A stretch of 64,000 bases of DNA, from NCBI RefSeq assembly GCF_014201465.1, contig NZ_JACHEP010000008.1, positions 1-64,000 on the forward strand, written 5' to 3'. Position numbers and translations under genes: made by a program. Each line of letters starts with the position of its first letter. Positions within the stretch are counted from its first letter, which is position 1. This document shows, in pieces, positions 33,074 to 42,305 of this stretch. The notes beneath the pieces are model-generated. The model saw nothing but the letters and a program-made list of their open reading frames with translations, was not told where the DNA came from and ran no database searches. This stretch comes from Anoxybacteroides tepidamans. Lineage in GTDB: Bacteria; Bacillota; Bacilli; Bacillales; Anoxybacillaceae.

Positions 33074-33871
33074 TTATTGCAATTTTGTTACAAAAAAATA
33101 AACAATGCTTGAACAGGCGATTGACAGCCAATTAACAAGATTATTATCGATAAAACGCACTCCTTTTATTCGCACCGTTTTTTTTCCGCAATGCGCTCTT
33201 TTTTCTGTTTCAATGCCGCAAACGTCGCAGCGGTACATCGCCTGCCAAACTGCACCAAAATACGTGTCAAAAAGGCTGCCTAAAAAGCCAATGATGGTAA
33301 CAACAAAGATCGGAACGTCCTTCCATAATTGAGAACTGGCGATGGCAATCACTAGAGCTCCGAAAAATGACGCGAACGTACCAAGCAGCGTCACCGCTCC
33401 TGATGTGCCAGGCTCTACTTTTTTCCACGTTGTGATAAGCCGCGGCGGTTGTTGACTTGTGCTTCCGATTTCCGACGCCCACGTATCAGCGTTGGCCGCC
33501 GCAATTGAAACGATAAACATCGCCTGCCAAAGAGAAGAAGGGAAAACAAGCGAAAGAAGACTAATCGCCGCTGGAATGCTTCCATTCGCCAATACTTGGA
33601 TATAATCACGCTGCGCACCTTTTTCCACTTTCTCCACCAGCTTCTGCTTCTGTTGGTGGCGAAAGTGGCTCCAAAAGCTCGAACTCACAAAAAATACTCC
33701 TAACAAACATAATCCTTTCCATGAAAAACCAGCGGCGACCGCCAATCCAATGAATACCGTCGCCACCGCCCCAGACACCGAAAGAGAGTGAACGAAAAAG
33801 CCGCCTATTGCCACTGTTAGCACTGCAGCCACATACATCCATTCATTCATCGCATACCATAACCTTTTCAT
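33074..33871 (-). CDS. DUF92 family integral membrane protein
   Basis: The 265-residue protein has about six membrane helices (for example VAAVLTVAIGGFFVHSLSVS; ALVIAIASSQLW). Family motifs are AANADTWASEIG (about 128), RLITTWKKVEPGTSGAVTLLGT (two blocks, about 147-166) and RFIDNNLVNWLS (about 239). DUF92 includes plant phytyl-phosphate kinase VTE6, so a polyprenyl- or isoprenoid-phosphate kinase activity is possible. Bacterial function is unproven. The gene overlaps yqgN by up to 29 bases, so they are probably cotranscribed. The start could also be seven codons later. Confidence 0.85.
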   Translation of the reverse strand: MKRLWYAMNEWMYVAAVLTVAIGGFFVHSLSVSGAVATVFIGLAVAAGFSWKGLCLLGVFFVSSSFWSHFRHQQKQKLVEKVEKGAQRDYIQVLANGSIPAAISLLSLVFPSSLWQAMFIVSIAAANADTWASEIGSTSQQPPRLITTWKKVEPGTSGAVTLLGTFASFFGALVIAIASSQLWKDVPIFVVTIIGFLGSLFDTYFGAVWQAMYRCDVCGIETEKRAHCGKKTVRIKGVRFIDNNLVNWLSIACSSIVYFFVTKLQ

Positions 33872-34412
33872 TCGTAATAATCATGTCAACTGAAATATCG
33901 TGTGGCTCTGTTGGAAGATGATCGACGACTTGGAACGCATATGCTAACGAAATCGTCGAGTTTGAAACATGCTGTAAATAACGATCGTAATACCCGCCGC
34001 CATAACCAATTCGATACCCGTCTTTTGAAAAACAAATACCGGGAACGATGATGACATCAATCTCTCTCGGATAAATTTTTTTCGTAATCGCCTCGATCGG
34101 TTCTTGTAATCCAAAATAGACCGATTCTAATTGCGAAAACGAACAGATGGCGCGAAACGTCATCGTTTTCGTCTTCGGATCGCATTTTGGCACACAGACC
34201 GTTTTTCCTTCTTGCCACGCCTTTTCAATGATTGGTTTTGTATTGACTTCATGACTTTTTGAAACGGTGAGAGCAACGGTTTTAGCCTGTTGCCAAACTG
34301 GAAGATCGTATAACTTCCTAGCAATTTGTTCATCGTATGCTCGTTTTGTTTCTGTCGTTAATTGCTGCAGACGCGCTTTCATTTGTTCACGAATCACCTT
34401 TTTTTCTTGCAT
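33843..34412 (-). CDS. yqgN: 5-formyltetrahydrofolate cyclo-ligase (YqgN)
   Basis: The 189-residue enzyme converts 5-formyl-THF and ATP to 5,10-methenyl-THF, removing an inhibitory folate. It has the ATP and substrate motifs REQMKARLQQL (N-terminus), GICFSKDGYRIGYGGGYYDRYL (in blocks around 130-150) and SLAYAFQVVDHLP (about 157). GGGAAGCACG precedes the ATG. It is the B. subtilis yqgN position, next to the ribosomal protein L33 gene. Confidence 0.92.
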   Translation of the reverse strand: MQEKKVIREQMKARLQQLTTETKRAYDEQIARKLYDLPVWQQAKTVALTVSKSHEVNTKPIIEKAWQEGKTVCVPKCDPKTKTMTFRAICSFSQLESVYFGLQEPIEAITKKIYPREIDVIIVPGICFSKDGYRIGYGGGYYDRYLQHVSNSTISLAYAFQVVDHLPTEPHDISVDMIITNEKVMVCDE

Positions 34413-34469
34413 CGTGCTTCCCTTCCCTATATTGTAATAAAAAAGCAGCAGGAAATCCCTTCCTACTGC

Positions 34470-34619
34470 TTACTTTGTTTCGCGGTGAATCGTTGCTTTT
34501 TTATCTCTTGGGCAATATTTTTTTAACTCAAGACGATCTGGATTGTTTCGTTTATTTTTTGTCGAAATATAGTTACGTTCGCCGCATTCCGTGCAAGCTA
34601 ATGTGATATTTACGCGCAT
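34470..34619 (-). CDS. rpmG: 50S ribosomal protein L33
   Basis: The 49-residue product begins [20 protein letters not shown] and ends [14 protein letters not shown], a typical bacterial L33. Only three cysteines are seen (ACTEC and YCPRD), so the usual four-cysteine zinc ribbon is incomplete or completed by another residue. GGAGGGAAGA precedes two tandem ATG codons, and the second is preferred by spacing and family sequence. Corresponds to B. subtilis rpmGA beside yqgN. Confidence 0.93.
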   Translation of the reverse strand: MRVNITLACTECGERNYISTKNKRNNPDRLELKKYCPRDKKATIHRETK

Positions 34620-34701
34620 CATTCTTCCCTCCAAACTTTAATAAACTTATAATCAGACTTTTCTATGATAGCACTTTTTTTTGTCAATTTCCATATTTAA
34701 T

Positions 34702-37095
34702 TTATACATTTTGGTATTGGCGAATTTTTTTTATATAATACGTCATCGTTTCGCGCGCTTTTTGAACATCGAACGCTTCGGAATAAATCGTAAATATCGG
34801 TTGGTCTAACTCCGGCAAAATAAACGTCCATCCTCCATCGGGATGATATACTTTAATCCCTTCGTTCACATCGATGTTCGTTTCGATTTCATCTTCCATC
34901 AGCTTGCGCATCACAACAGCGCGTGCGCTCCAAGGGCAAAATACATAGTCTCTCAACCAGTGCATATGAGGAATGGATGCGATCACTTGCGACAGCGGAC
35001 GCGCCTCCACCGCTAAAAGCTGAAGCAATTGGACAAAAGCAAAAACCGCATCATAACAAAAGTGAAAAGGATGAGGGCATTCCCTTAACATTTCTCTTCG
35101 CGCCCCTTTCATTCTTTTAACTCGCCCGTTTAAACGACCTGCAACCGTTTCCAACGTTGAAGGCGCATAATTAGGAATCGGCACATAGCGGTCGGGATGG
35201 AACCATAACGAAGCAATGGTATAAAGGGACAAAAGCTGCTCCTCTGTTACGATATTTCCGTTTTCATCCATGATCCAAAACTGCTCCCCATCGTTTTTCG
35301 TAATCAGAGCAAATAGCACGTTCATCGTTTTCATATAGTCGGCAAGCTCATGAACAGAACCATTTTTAAACATCACAATTTCACAATGTTGATCGCGAAA
35401 AAGTTGTTGCACAAGATGATGGACGTTCGATTCTGAAACTAGAATAGCTTTCGAACTTCGAAGAGGTAGATGGATTTGTTTTTGCATTGCTTGAATGTAA
35501 GAGGTACTCGGATGTAGATAATGATTAGAAAAACCGATTTGTTCAAGAGGAACGCGGCGAATTTGTTCTTGGACAAAAGCGTGCTCAATCGTTTTTTCTT
35601 GAAAACGATCAAGAGGATATCCGTTTTCATCATATAAATCGATGCACACCGTTCGTTCGTTTTCATCTAAAAAGATATAGACACCGCCATCATAAGAGGA
35701 CTGCGACAGCTGATAACGAACGACCGGGGCGGTCACACTTTCCATCCATTCAGCCGTACAAATCCCTGATGTATGCAATCCTTGAACAAAAGCTTGCTTG
35801 ATGAGATTCGTAAAAGGATGGCCATCGCCCGCGACAATAACTTGGCGATGAATAGGGAGCGTGCTTCCATAAGCAGCGGCAAGTTTCGAAACATATTCCG
35901 GCGTTATTTCAACGTTCGCAATCCCGGCAATGCCACGCGTTCCAAACAATGACTGCGGCGTTTGCTTTCCCCAAAACACAGAAGAGTGAACAACCGTTCC
36001 TTCAACAATTGTCTTTTTCGGCCAAATTTTGATATTGGGTTTCACTTGCACGTGCGGCTGAAGCGTACAATGGCTACCAATAACGGATTGCTCGAGCAAT
36101 TCTACATGATCCGCTACATACGTATCGCCCGCCAGCAAGCTTCCACGCAGCTCACAATATCTTCCAATATAAACGCGGTCCCAAATGATGCTTCGCTTAA
36201 TTGATGTATGTTCACCCACTTGCACGTTCGCCCCGATGACCGTATAGGCATCAATTTTAACGTTTTTGCGAATCAGCGCTCCATCTCCGATAAACGCAGG
36301 TCCCATAATAACAGCTCCGTCTTCAATTTGTACATTCTCCCCCACCCAAACGTGTGGAAATAGCTCTTTTCCATTAATCGAAACATGTACATGTTTCTTT
36401 AAAATATCCATATGTGCTTTTCGATATTGCTGAATCGTGCCAATATCAAGCCAATATCCTTTTGCTAAAAATGCATATAGCGGTGCATCGTTCTTCAATA
36501 ATGTCGGAAAAATATCGCTGCTAAAATCGCACTTTTCATTTTCTTTAATATATTGTAGAATATCTCGTTCAAAAATATAAATGCCCGTATTCACGAAATC
36601 GCTATATACTTCGTTCCATTTTGGTTTTTCAATCAACTGTTTTACTTTTCCTTCACGCGAAACGATGATTCCTCCGTAATCGAGCGGATGCGTTTCTTGC
36701 GACATGACAATCGTCGCAAGGGCATGACGCTTGCGATGAAACGCCACTGCTTCTGATAAATCAAAATCCGTTAGCGCATCGCCGCTGACGACAATGAACG
36801 TATCATCAATAAAAGGAGCGGCATGTTTAATGCTTCCGGCTGTGCCAAGCGGCTCATCTTCTTCAAAATAACAAATGTTTACGCCGAAGCGGCTTCCGTC
36901 TCCAAAATAGTTTTTGATCGTTTCTCCTAAATATTGAATGGTAATGGCAATATCGGTCACACCAAACCGCTTCAGCCATTCGATCGTATGTTCCAGCACC
37001 GGCTTTCCGACAAGCGGAACCATCGGTTTTGGAACATCGCAAGTAAGCGGACGTAACCGTGTCCCCCTTCCTCCAGCCATGATAATCCCTTTCAT
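34702..37095 (-). CDS. NDP-sugar pyrophosphorylase with left-handed beta-helix and phosphomannomutase-like domain
   Basis: The 797-residue protein has three parts. Residues 1-235 form a nucleotidyltransferase with the signature AGGRGTRLRPLTCDVPKPM and VVSGDALTDFDL. Residues 250-375 are hexapeptide repeats (GAVIMGPAFIGDGALIRKNV). Residues 380-790 resemble phosphomannomutase/phosphoglucomutase domains. The family is annotated as mannose-1-phosphate guanylyltransferase or glucose-1-phosphate nucleotidyltransferase; the substrate is not decidable here. The mutase part begins GTRGIAGIANVEITPEYV, but where an active-site Ser loop is expected I see AGDGHPFTNLI, so it may be inactive. Single-gene unit. 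Confidence 0.88.
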   Translation of the reverse strand: MKGIIMAGGRGTRLRPLTCDVPKPMVPLVGKPVLEHTIEWLKRFGVTDIAITIQYLGETIKNYFGDGSRFGVNICYFEEDEPLGTAGSIKHAAPFIDDTFIVVSGDALTDFDLSEAVAFHRKRHALATIVMSQETHPLDYGGIIVSREGKVKQLIEKPKWNEVYSDFVNTGIYIFERDILQYIKENEKCDFSSDIFPTLLKNDAPLYAFLAKGYWLDIGTIQQYRKAHMDILKKHVHVSINGKELFPHVWVGENVQIEDGAVIMGPAFIGDGALIRKNVKIDAYTVIGANVQVGEHTSIKRSIIWDRVYIGRYCELRGSLLAGDTYVADHVELLEQSVIGSHCTLQPHVQVKPNIKIWPKKTIVEGTVVHSSVFWGKQTPQSLFGTRGIAGIANVEITPEYVSKLAAAYGSTLPIHRQVIVAGDGHPFTNLIKQAFVQGLHTSGICTAEWMESVTAPVVRYQLSQSSYDGGVYIFLDENERTVCIDLYDENGYPLDRFQEKTIEHAFVQEQIRRVPLEQIGFSNHYLHPSTSYIQAMQKQIHLPLRSSKAILVSESNVHHLVQQLFRDQHCEIVMFKNGSVHELADYMKTMNVLFALITKNDGEQFWIMDENGNIVTEEQLLSLYTIASLWFHPDRYVPIPNYAPSTLETVAGRLNGRVKRMKGARREMLRECPHPFHFCYDAVFAFVQLLQLLAVEARPLSQVIASIPHMHWLRDYVFCPWSARAVVMRKLMEDEIETNIDVNEGIKVYHPDGGWTFILPELDQPIFTIYSEAFDVQKARETMTYYIKKIRQYQNV

Positions 37096-37245
37096 CTCCC
37101 CTTCACCTCCTATTTATTTTTATACAGAATATTCTTACAAAATCTTTTCACTTCTATTTTATCCCTTTGCATTTACACTTACAATAAGAACATTTTGTCG
37201 ATTTTATGTATTTACTTGTGGTATAGTGGAATAGGGTGATAGGAA

Positions 37246-37590
37246 ATGATGGAATATACGATGATTGCACTCGTAGTCGGATCGCTGCTCCTCTTTGTTG
37301 CTTCGTTTTTTGGAAGAGATCGCATAAAAAACATTGAAGAACAGCTCGATCATTTAACGCTTTCATTAGCTCAAGAAACGTATCAAATCAAAAAACGGTT
37401 AAAGGTGTTAGAAGAAGAATTGCTAATGGACGAAGAAAAAGATTTTCAAGTAACCAGCAACCAGAACGATAATGCTCATGACCGCGTATGGGCTCTGTAT
37501 AAACAAGGGCTTCCTTATGAACAAATCGCACGCGAAACGGCGCTGACAACTGAAGAAGTGCGGATGATCTTGCGGGGGATTGCCAGATGA
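37246..37590 (+). CDS. yqzD: Small membrane protein with helix-turn-helix-like tail (YqzD-like)
   Basis: The 114-residue protein has one membrane helix near the N-terminus (MIALVVGSLLLFVASFFG), a coiled coil (IKNIEEQLDHLTLSLAQETY) and a C-terminal helix-turn-helix of the type KQGLPYEQIARETALTTEEV. The stop overlaps the next gene by four bases. By neighbourhood (phosphate genes on one side, yqgN on the other) it corresponds to B. subtilis yqzD. The name is given with moderate certainty. Function unknown. Confidence 0.65.
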   Translation: MMEYTMIALVVGSLLLFVASFFGRDRIKNIEEQLDHLTLSLAQETYQIKKRLKVLEEELLMDEEKDFQVTSNQNDNAHDRVWALYKQGLPYEQIARETALTTEEVRMILRGIAR

Positions 37591-38042
37591 ATAAATCGAT
37601 AGTTCGCGCCTTTGCGCTTGGAATGTTGCTTTCGACCTCCATCATAGGGGCCGTATACTATAACCAACTACCGACATTTACAAAATCGCAATTGGATGCT
37701 TATTTGAAAAAAAATGAGCAGATCATCCTCAGTAAAAATGAATATCAAACGCTCAAAGAAGCGGCGGAAAAAGCGGCAAAAACGAGCCATTCATCGGCGG
37801 TAACCGTACCGCCAAAGCCGAAAACGATTTATATTTATCATCTTGTTGTCAAAAAGGGAGACGTTCCAGCAAAGTTTGCCAAAGAGTTAGAAGAAGCAAA
37901 CATCATTGCCGATGCTAAAGCGCTCACAAACTATTTAAATGCGCACAGCCTTACTCGCGCCATTCGTCCCGGCACGTACGAAATACGAAGCGATATGAAA
38001 TATGAAGAAATTGCGCACATTCTTACAAATAAGAAAAGCTGA
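37587..38042 (+). CDS. yqzC: Membrane-anchored protein with MltG/LysM-like C-terminal domain (YqzC-like)
   Basis: The 151-residue product begins with a membrane anchor (MNKSIVRAFALGMLLSTSII). Residues 45-65 form a helix, and residues 88-150 (VVKKGDVPAKFAKELEEANI, then GTYEIRSDMKYEEIAHILTN) resemble the LysM-like subdomain that precedes the catalytic part of MltG endolytic transglycosylases. The catalytic part itself is absent. It overlaps the upstream gene (ATGA), so they form a small operon. Likely an envelope protein; precise role unknown. Confidence 0.7.
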   Translation: MNKSIVRAFALGMLLSTSIIGAVYYNQLPTFTKSQLDAYLKKNEQIILSKNEYQTLKEAAEKAAKTSHSSAVTVPPKPKTIYIYHLVVKKGDVPAKFAKELEEANIIADAKALTNYLNAHSLTRAIRPGTYEIRSDMKYEEIAHILTNKKS

Positions 38043-38160
38043 GGCAAGCGCTTAATTCCAGACGAGAAATGCTTATCGCTTCGACGAAGGAAGGTTATTT
38101 TTCGCTAACTGCGCCTGTGATTGCTCGGCGCATCAAGCGAAGAAGCTAGTCAAGCAGTCG
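38030..38160 (-). repeat. Dispersed intergenic repeat, copy A
   Basis: Read on the minus strand it runs from CTAGCTTCTTCG to GCCTCAGCTTTTCT, with AAATAACCTTCC in the middle. The same three blocks in the same order occur at 51858-51976, with the linkers diverged. It lies just after yqzC and overlaps its last codons. It looks like a decayed member of the intergenic repeat family of Bacillaceae genomes that begins TCTAGCT and ends in a GCTTTTC motif; that identity is from memory. Confidence 0.6.
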
Positions 38161-38330
38161 ATGCGTTGCGAACTGAATCTAGGCAATAAAAAGCTGTGGA
38201 AAGATCAAAATTTATCCTGAAAATACCTAGATTCCTGAATGGACAAACTTAGATGTTCGACAAAAAGTATTTTCATCCTTCCGCTAGTGACGAAATTTTT
38301 TCATCATCGGAGTCTTATACTTTTCCAAGA
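38161..38330. other. Intergenic stretch without gene between yqzC and phoU
   Basis: Together with the repeat copy this gap exceeds 300 bases. It holds a 9-bp inverted repeat (GAATCTAGG at 38175-38183, CCTAGATTC at 38226-38234) around an A/T-rich 42-base loop and otherwise no frame with a ribosome binding site. A possible 60-codon plus-strand frame starts in it but crosses the phoU end and is not convincing. Confidence 0.6.
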
Positions 38331-38366
38331 AAAAAGTGAACCCCTTCACTGGAGTTCACCTTTTTT
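38331..38366 (-). terminator. Terminator of the pstB-phoU unit
   Basis: GTGAACCCC and GGAGTTCAC pair with one mismatch and a short loop, flanked by A runs and T runs on both sides. On the minus strand it lies just after the phoU stop. Confidence 0.85.
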
Positions 38367-39024
38367 ATCCGTTCAAATCGTAATGTCTTCCTTTCACAAG
38401 ATATACAACATGTTCCGCTAAATTCGTTGCATGGTCAGCCGTGCGTTCGATATAACGGGCAATTAAAGAAAGCAAGTTCATTTGCGAAAAGTTTTCTTGA
38501 TTCATTTTTGTTAGTTGCATCAAATCTCGCATAATCTGTCCGTATAACTCATCGACTTCATCATCCATATCTGAAATTTTTCGCGCTAACGCCACATCTT
38601 CTTCATAATATGCTTTTAATCCTAACGAAACCATTTCAAGGGCGATGTTATGCATACGAACAATTTTTTCGATCTCCATCACAAACGGTTGCTCACCGAT
38701 TCGAATCGTTGCTTTCGCGATATTGACCGCAAAATCGGCAATTCGTTCAATATCGGTTGCGATTTTAATAGCGACAATAATTCTTCGCAAATCGATCGCT
38801 ACCGGCTGCTGTTTCGCGATAAGCAAAATCGCAAAATCGTTAATTTCTTCTTCGAGCATGTCAATTTGACTGTCGCGTTCAATCACGCCTAACGCTTGAT
38901 CAACATTTTTCGCTTGGAATGCCTCGATCGATTGACTTAAGGCAATTTCCGCTAAACTTCCAATTTCTAACAATTTTTGACGTAACGTTTTTAAGTCGTA
39001 ATCAAACTTCCCTCTCATCGTCAT
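38365..39024 (-). CDS. phoU: PhoU phosphate-uptake regulator
   Basis: The 219-residue protein forms two PhoU three-helix bundles (about 5-100 and 110-205). Metal-binding ExxxD-type motifs are seen in ATDIERIADFAVNIAKA (about 85-101) and ARYIERTADHATNLAEHV (about 188-205). It adjusts Pst transporter activity and Pho signalling. It follows pstB by 17 bases and is cotranscribed with it. GGGGGGACGAT precedes the ATG. B. subtilis lacks phoU in its pst operon; its presence here is common in Geobacillus-type genomes as I recall. Confidence 0.93.
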   Translation of the reverse strand: MTMRGKFDYDLKTLRQKLLEIGSLAEIALSQSIEAFQAKNVDQALGVIERDSQIDMLEEEINDFAILLIAKQQPVAIDLRRIIVAIKIATDIERIADFAVNIAKATIRIGEQPFVMEIEKIVRMHNIALEMVSLGLKAYYEEDVALARKISDMDDEVDELYGQIMRDLMQLTKMNQENFSQMNLLSLIARYIERTADHATNLAEHVVYLVKGRHYDLNG

Positions 39025-39041
39025 ATCGTCCCCCCCTTTCT

Positions 39042-39854
39042 TTATCCGAATCGACCTGTAATATAATCTTCCGTACGTTTGTCTGATGGGGTAGAGAACA
39101 ATTGATCCGTTTCTGCATATTCAACGACTTCACCGTTTAGGAAGAACGCCGTTTTATCCGAAATGCGCGCCGCTTGTTGCATGTTATGCGTCACAATAAT
39201 AATGCTATAGTTTTCTTTTAGTTCTTGAATGAGTTCCTCCACTTTCAATGTCGAAATCGGGTCTAAAGCGGAAGTCGGTTCATCCATTAAAATGACATCT
39301 GGTTCAATCGCCAAGCAGCGGGCAATGCATAAACGTTGTTGCTGCCCTCCTGACAGGCCGTACGCATTTTCATGAAGACGGTCTTTCACTTCATCCCAAA
39401 GCGCAGCACCACGTAAACTTTTCTCCACAATTTCATCTAAAATTTTTTTGTCACGAATGCCATGAATGCGCGGACCGTAAGCGACGTTATCGTAAATCGA
39501 TTTTGGGAATGGGTTCGGCTTTTGAAACACCATTCCAACTTGTGTGCGCAATTCTTCGACGCGATACGATTTATCAAAAATGTTGCGGCCGCGATACGTA
39601 ATTTCTCCTGATGTGCGAACATTTGGCACTAATTCAATCATTCGGTTTAACGTCTTAATATACGTCGATTTGCCGCAACCAGAAGGGCCGATAATCGCCG
39701 TCACTTCATTTTCGTAAATGTCTAAGTTGACATTTTTTAATGCATGATGTTCTCCGTACCATAAATTTAACTCATTCGTCCGATAAACGACGTCTTTTTC
39801 CTTTTGCACTTTCGGGGCAGCTGCATTTTGCTTCTTTACAATTGTTAATTCCAT
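39042..39854 (-). CDS. pstB: Phosphate ABC transporter ATP-binding protein PstB
   Basis: The 270-residue protein energises phosphate import with PstC and PstA. It has Walker [11 protein letters not shown] (about 55), Q-loop [13 protein letters not shown] (about 104), ABC signature [19 protein letters not shown] (about 165-183), Walker [14 protein letters not shown] (about 185) and switch His in [10 protein letters not shown]. The ATG behind GGAGGGAAGATG is chosen; an open frame extends 26 codons upstream without a start site. It lies about 7.5 kb from pstSCA, on the same strand, with its own PhoP box. Only one pstB is seen; B. subtilis has two. Confidence 0.95.
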   Translation of the reverse strand: MELTIVKKQNAAAPKVQKEKDVVYRTNELNLWYGEHHALKNVNLDIYENEVTAIIGPSGCGKSTYIKTLNRMIELVPNVRTSGEITYRGRNIFDKSYRVEELRTQVGMVFQKPNPFPKSIYDNVAYGPRIHGIRDKKILDEIVEKSLRGAALWDEVKDRLHENAYGLSGGQQQRLCIARCLAIEPDVILMDEPTSALDPISTLKVEELIQELKENYSIIIVTHNMQQAARISDKTAFFLNGEVVEYAETDQLFSTPSDKRTEDYITGRFG

Positions 39855-40010
39855 TGAATCATCTTCCCTCCATCTATATGAATCAAATGAGCCATGTGCA
39901 ATGAATGTATCATTATTATCTGCCAAACTCATTCATTGTACTCTTTTTATGAACTACAACGAAACGTATAGAAACAAAAAATCTATCATATATTAAGAAT
40001 ACTACTGAAC

Positions 40011-40049
40011 TTTTAATAAGGTTTTAAAAAAATGTTAAGCTTTTGTAAA
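40011..40049 (-). promoter_or_regulatory. PhoP box upstream of pstB-phoU
   Basis: On the minus strand TTTACA, TTAACA, TTAAAA and TTAAAA follow each other with five-base spacers, an exact 11-bp period. This is the full four-hexamer PhoP-binding arrangement of Pho-regulated Bacillus promoters. It lies about 160 bases before pstB and immediately after the pbpA terminator. Confidence 0.9.
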
Positions 40050-40053
40050 GCAA

Positions 40054-40083
40054 AAGAAGGCATCTTTCAAAAAGTGCCTTCTT
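40054..40083 (-). terminator. Terminator of pbpA
   Basis: AAGAAGGCA and TGCCTTCTT form a nine-bp perfect stem with a 12-base loop; TTTTGCTTT follows on the minus strand. It separates pbpA from the PhoP box of pstB. Confidence 0.85.
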
Positions 40084-40090
40084 GTCATAA

Positions 40091-42220
40091 CTATTGATTA
40101 GGTTGTTGGGAAGCAGACGACATTTCATTTTGTTTGTTTTGCTGCATCTTTTGAAGCCGTTCTTTTTTCAATTCAAAGTACGCATCTAAAATTTTTCTGC
40201 CGATTTTATTGTTGATCGGATAATGTGGATCTTTCTGATATGCCCAAGGAACAATGACCGCAAATGAAACTTCCGGGTCGTCATAAGGGGCATAGCCAAC
40301 GAGGGTTAAGTTGTACGTTTGCGCATTTCGTTTGCTTTTGATCGGTCCATCATAAAACGCCTGCGCAGTTCCGGTTTTTCCTGCTGGTTTGTACGGTGCG
40401 TCAGCGAAAAAGCCAGCCGCGGTTCCCCCTCTTTCCTGCATCACACGACGAAATCCTTCCTTCACCCGATCAATATATTCTGTTTTCATGTCAATACGGT
40501 TGAGCACGATCGGCTGAAAATCACGGATCACTGGTCCAAGTTCTTTCCCATCGTTATTCGGTTCGCGAATTTCTTTGACGATTTGCGGTTTCATTCGATA
40601 GCCGCCGTTGGCGATCGTCGAAATGTATTGCGCCATCTGTAACGGTGTATACATATCGTACTGCCCGATCGAAAGGTCTAATAAAAATCCCGGCATTTTG
40701 CTTATTCCTTGAAACCCGATAATTTCATTTGGCAAGTCGATACCCGTTTTTACGCCTAAACCAAATTGACTGAAATATTTTCGCATCGTTGTAAATGCTT
40801 CTGGGTTAATGGCAAGCGGTGCATATGGCCGGTACACGCCGCCACCGATCGCGATCGCCGTTTTAAACATATAAACGTTTGAAGAGCGCTGCAATGCCGT
40901 CAGCTCGTTAATCGTTCCCATTGTCTGATATGATTTTTTGACTGGCGTCCCTTTAATGTATAGAGGTTCGTCTTTAATAGGCGTGTTTATACGAAGCACT
41001 CCCGTCTGAAACCCTGTTAATACGGTAGCCCCTTTGACGGCCGACCCCATCGCATAGGCGGATGTCATCGTACCGAGCGCATAGTCTTTCAGTTCGATAT
41101 TTCCATTTTCATCCTTTGTAATCATTTTTCCAGCCATTGTTAAAATTTCGCCTGTTTTCGGATTCATCATGACGACAAACGCACGGTCCAACAGCGACGT
41201 TCCGCCGAAACGTTTCGCCGCTTGTAACTCTTCCTCAATTATTTTTTCCACGCGTTGTTGAAGCTCAATATCGATCGTTAATACGAGGTCTTTGCCGCGC
41301 TGACCTTCATACACTTTTTCTGTTTCGATCACATTTCCAGACTTGTCGGTAATGTTTTTGATTTTTGCTTTTTTTCCGTGCAATACATCTTCGTATTGCG
41401 CTTCTAAATAGCTTTTCCCCACACGGTCATTGCGGCTGTAATCGCGCGCCAAAAAGTAATCTAACCGTTCGCGCGGTACGCCCTGATCATCGCTTGTCAC
41501 GCTTCCAAGCACGGAACGAAACGTATTGCCGTACACGTAACGACGCTCCCAGTCCGTGGTCGTATCAACCCCCGGCAATTCTTCTAAATGTTCGCTCACA
41601 ACCGCATACTCTTCATTTGTCACATTTTTGTTTTTGACAACTTGCGGCGTTAGCGCATACCCGCTGTCTAATTCTCGTTTAATCGCTAACACTTTCATTT
41701 CTTGCGGTGTAATTTCTTTTAAATCTTCTGGTGTAATCCGCTCTAGCGTGAGTTCATAAATTTTTTTGTCTAGTTCTTTGGCGGACAGCCCTTTTTTCTT
41801 GAGCGCTTTTTTCTCTGCTTCACTTACCTTTTTTTTCGCTTCCTCTTTTCTCGTTAAAATCCAATAGTCTTTCATATCGCGCTCCGTAATTTTGTCGACC
41901 GGTTTGTCGATATATTTCGCCAATCGTTGTGCAATGACCAATGTATCTTCTGGTGTTGTCGTTTTTGTGCGCGTGTACGTAATCGCATTGAGCGGGACGT
42001 TATCAACAATGACGCGATGATAGCGGTCATAAATTTTTCCGCGCGGTACCGGCGTGCTTACCGTCACATCTTCCGTTCGTTCCACTTCTTTCCGGTACTG
42101 CTCACCATATACGATTTGTACTACTCCAAGCCGCAAGATAAGAGCAGAAAACAATAAAAACACGACAAAAAATAGTATATTTAATCGAAACGGCACTTGC
42201 GCCCTTTTCTTTTTTTTCAA
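40091..42220 (-). CDS. pbpA: Class B penicillin-binding protein 2 (PbpA-like transpeptidase)
   Basis: The 709-residue protein cross-links peptidoglycan during side-wall elongation. One membrane helix ([20 protein letters not shown]), a PBP dimerisation domain (about 40-320) and a transpeptidase domain follow. Active-site motifs are SAVK in [13 protein letters not shown] (about residue 395), SSN in [10 protein letters not shown] (about 452) and KTG in [11 protein letters not shown] (about 611). The tail is Gln/Asn-rich ([17 protein letters not shown]). The locus beside yqgE and sodA is that of B. subtilis pbpA, involved in rod shape and spore outgrowth. Confidence 0.93.
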   Translation of the reverse strand: MKKKKRAQVPFRLNILFFVVFLLFSALILRLGVVQIVYGEQYRKEVERTEDVTVSTPVPRGKIYDRYHRVIVDNVPLNAITYTRTKTTTPEDTLVIAQRLAKYIDKPVDKITERDMKDYWILTRKEEAKKKVSEAEKKALKKKGLSAKELDKKIYELTLERITPEDLKEITPQEMKVLAIKRELDSGYALTPQVVKNKNVTNEEYAVVSEHLEELPGVDTTTDWERRYVYGNTFRSVLGSVTSDDQGVPRERLDYFLARDYSRNDRVGKSYLEAQYEDVLHGKKAKIKNITDKSGNVIETEKVYEGQRGKDLVLTIDIELQQRVEKIIEEELQAAKRFGGTSLLDRAFVVMMNPKTGEILTMAGKMITKDENGNIELKDYALGTMTSAYAMGSAVKGATVLTGFQTGVLRINTPIKDEPLYIKGTPVKKSYQTMGTINELTALQRSSNVYMFKTAIAIGGGVYRPYAPLAINPEAFTTMRKYFSQFGLGVKTGIDLPNEIIGFQGISKMPGFLLDLSIGQYDMYTPLQMAQYISTIANGGYRMKPQIVKEIREPNNDGKELGPVIRDFQPIVLNRIDMKTEYIDRVKEGFRRVMQERGGTAAGFFADAPYKPAGKTGTAQAFYDGPIKSKRNAQTYNLTLVGYAPYDDPEVSFAVIVPWAYQKDPHYPINNKIGRKILDAYFELKKERLQKMQQNKQNEMSSASQQPNQ

Positions 42221-42305
42221 GACAGTACCCTCCTATATTTTCAATCCCATGTTTATTGTAAAAGAATTAGCGACATTTTGCTAGAAAATCGCACAAAAAA
42301 AGGGC

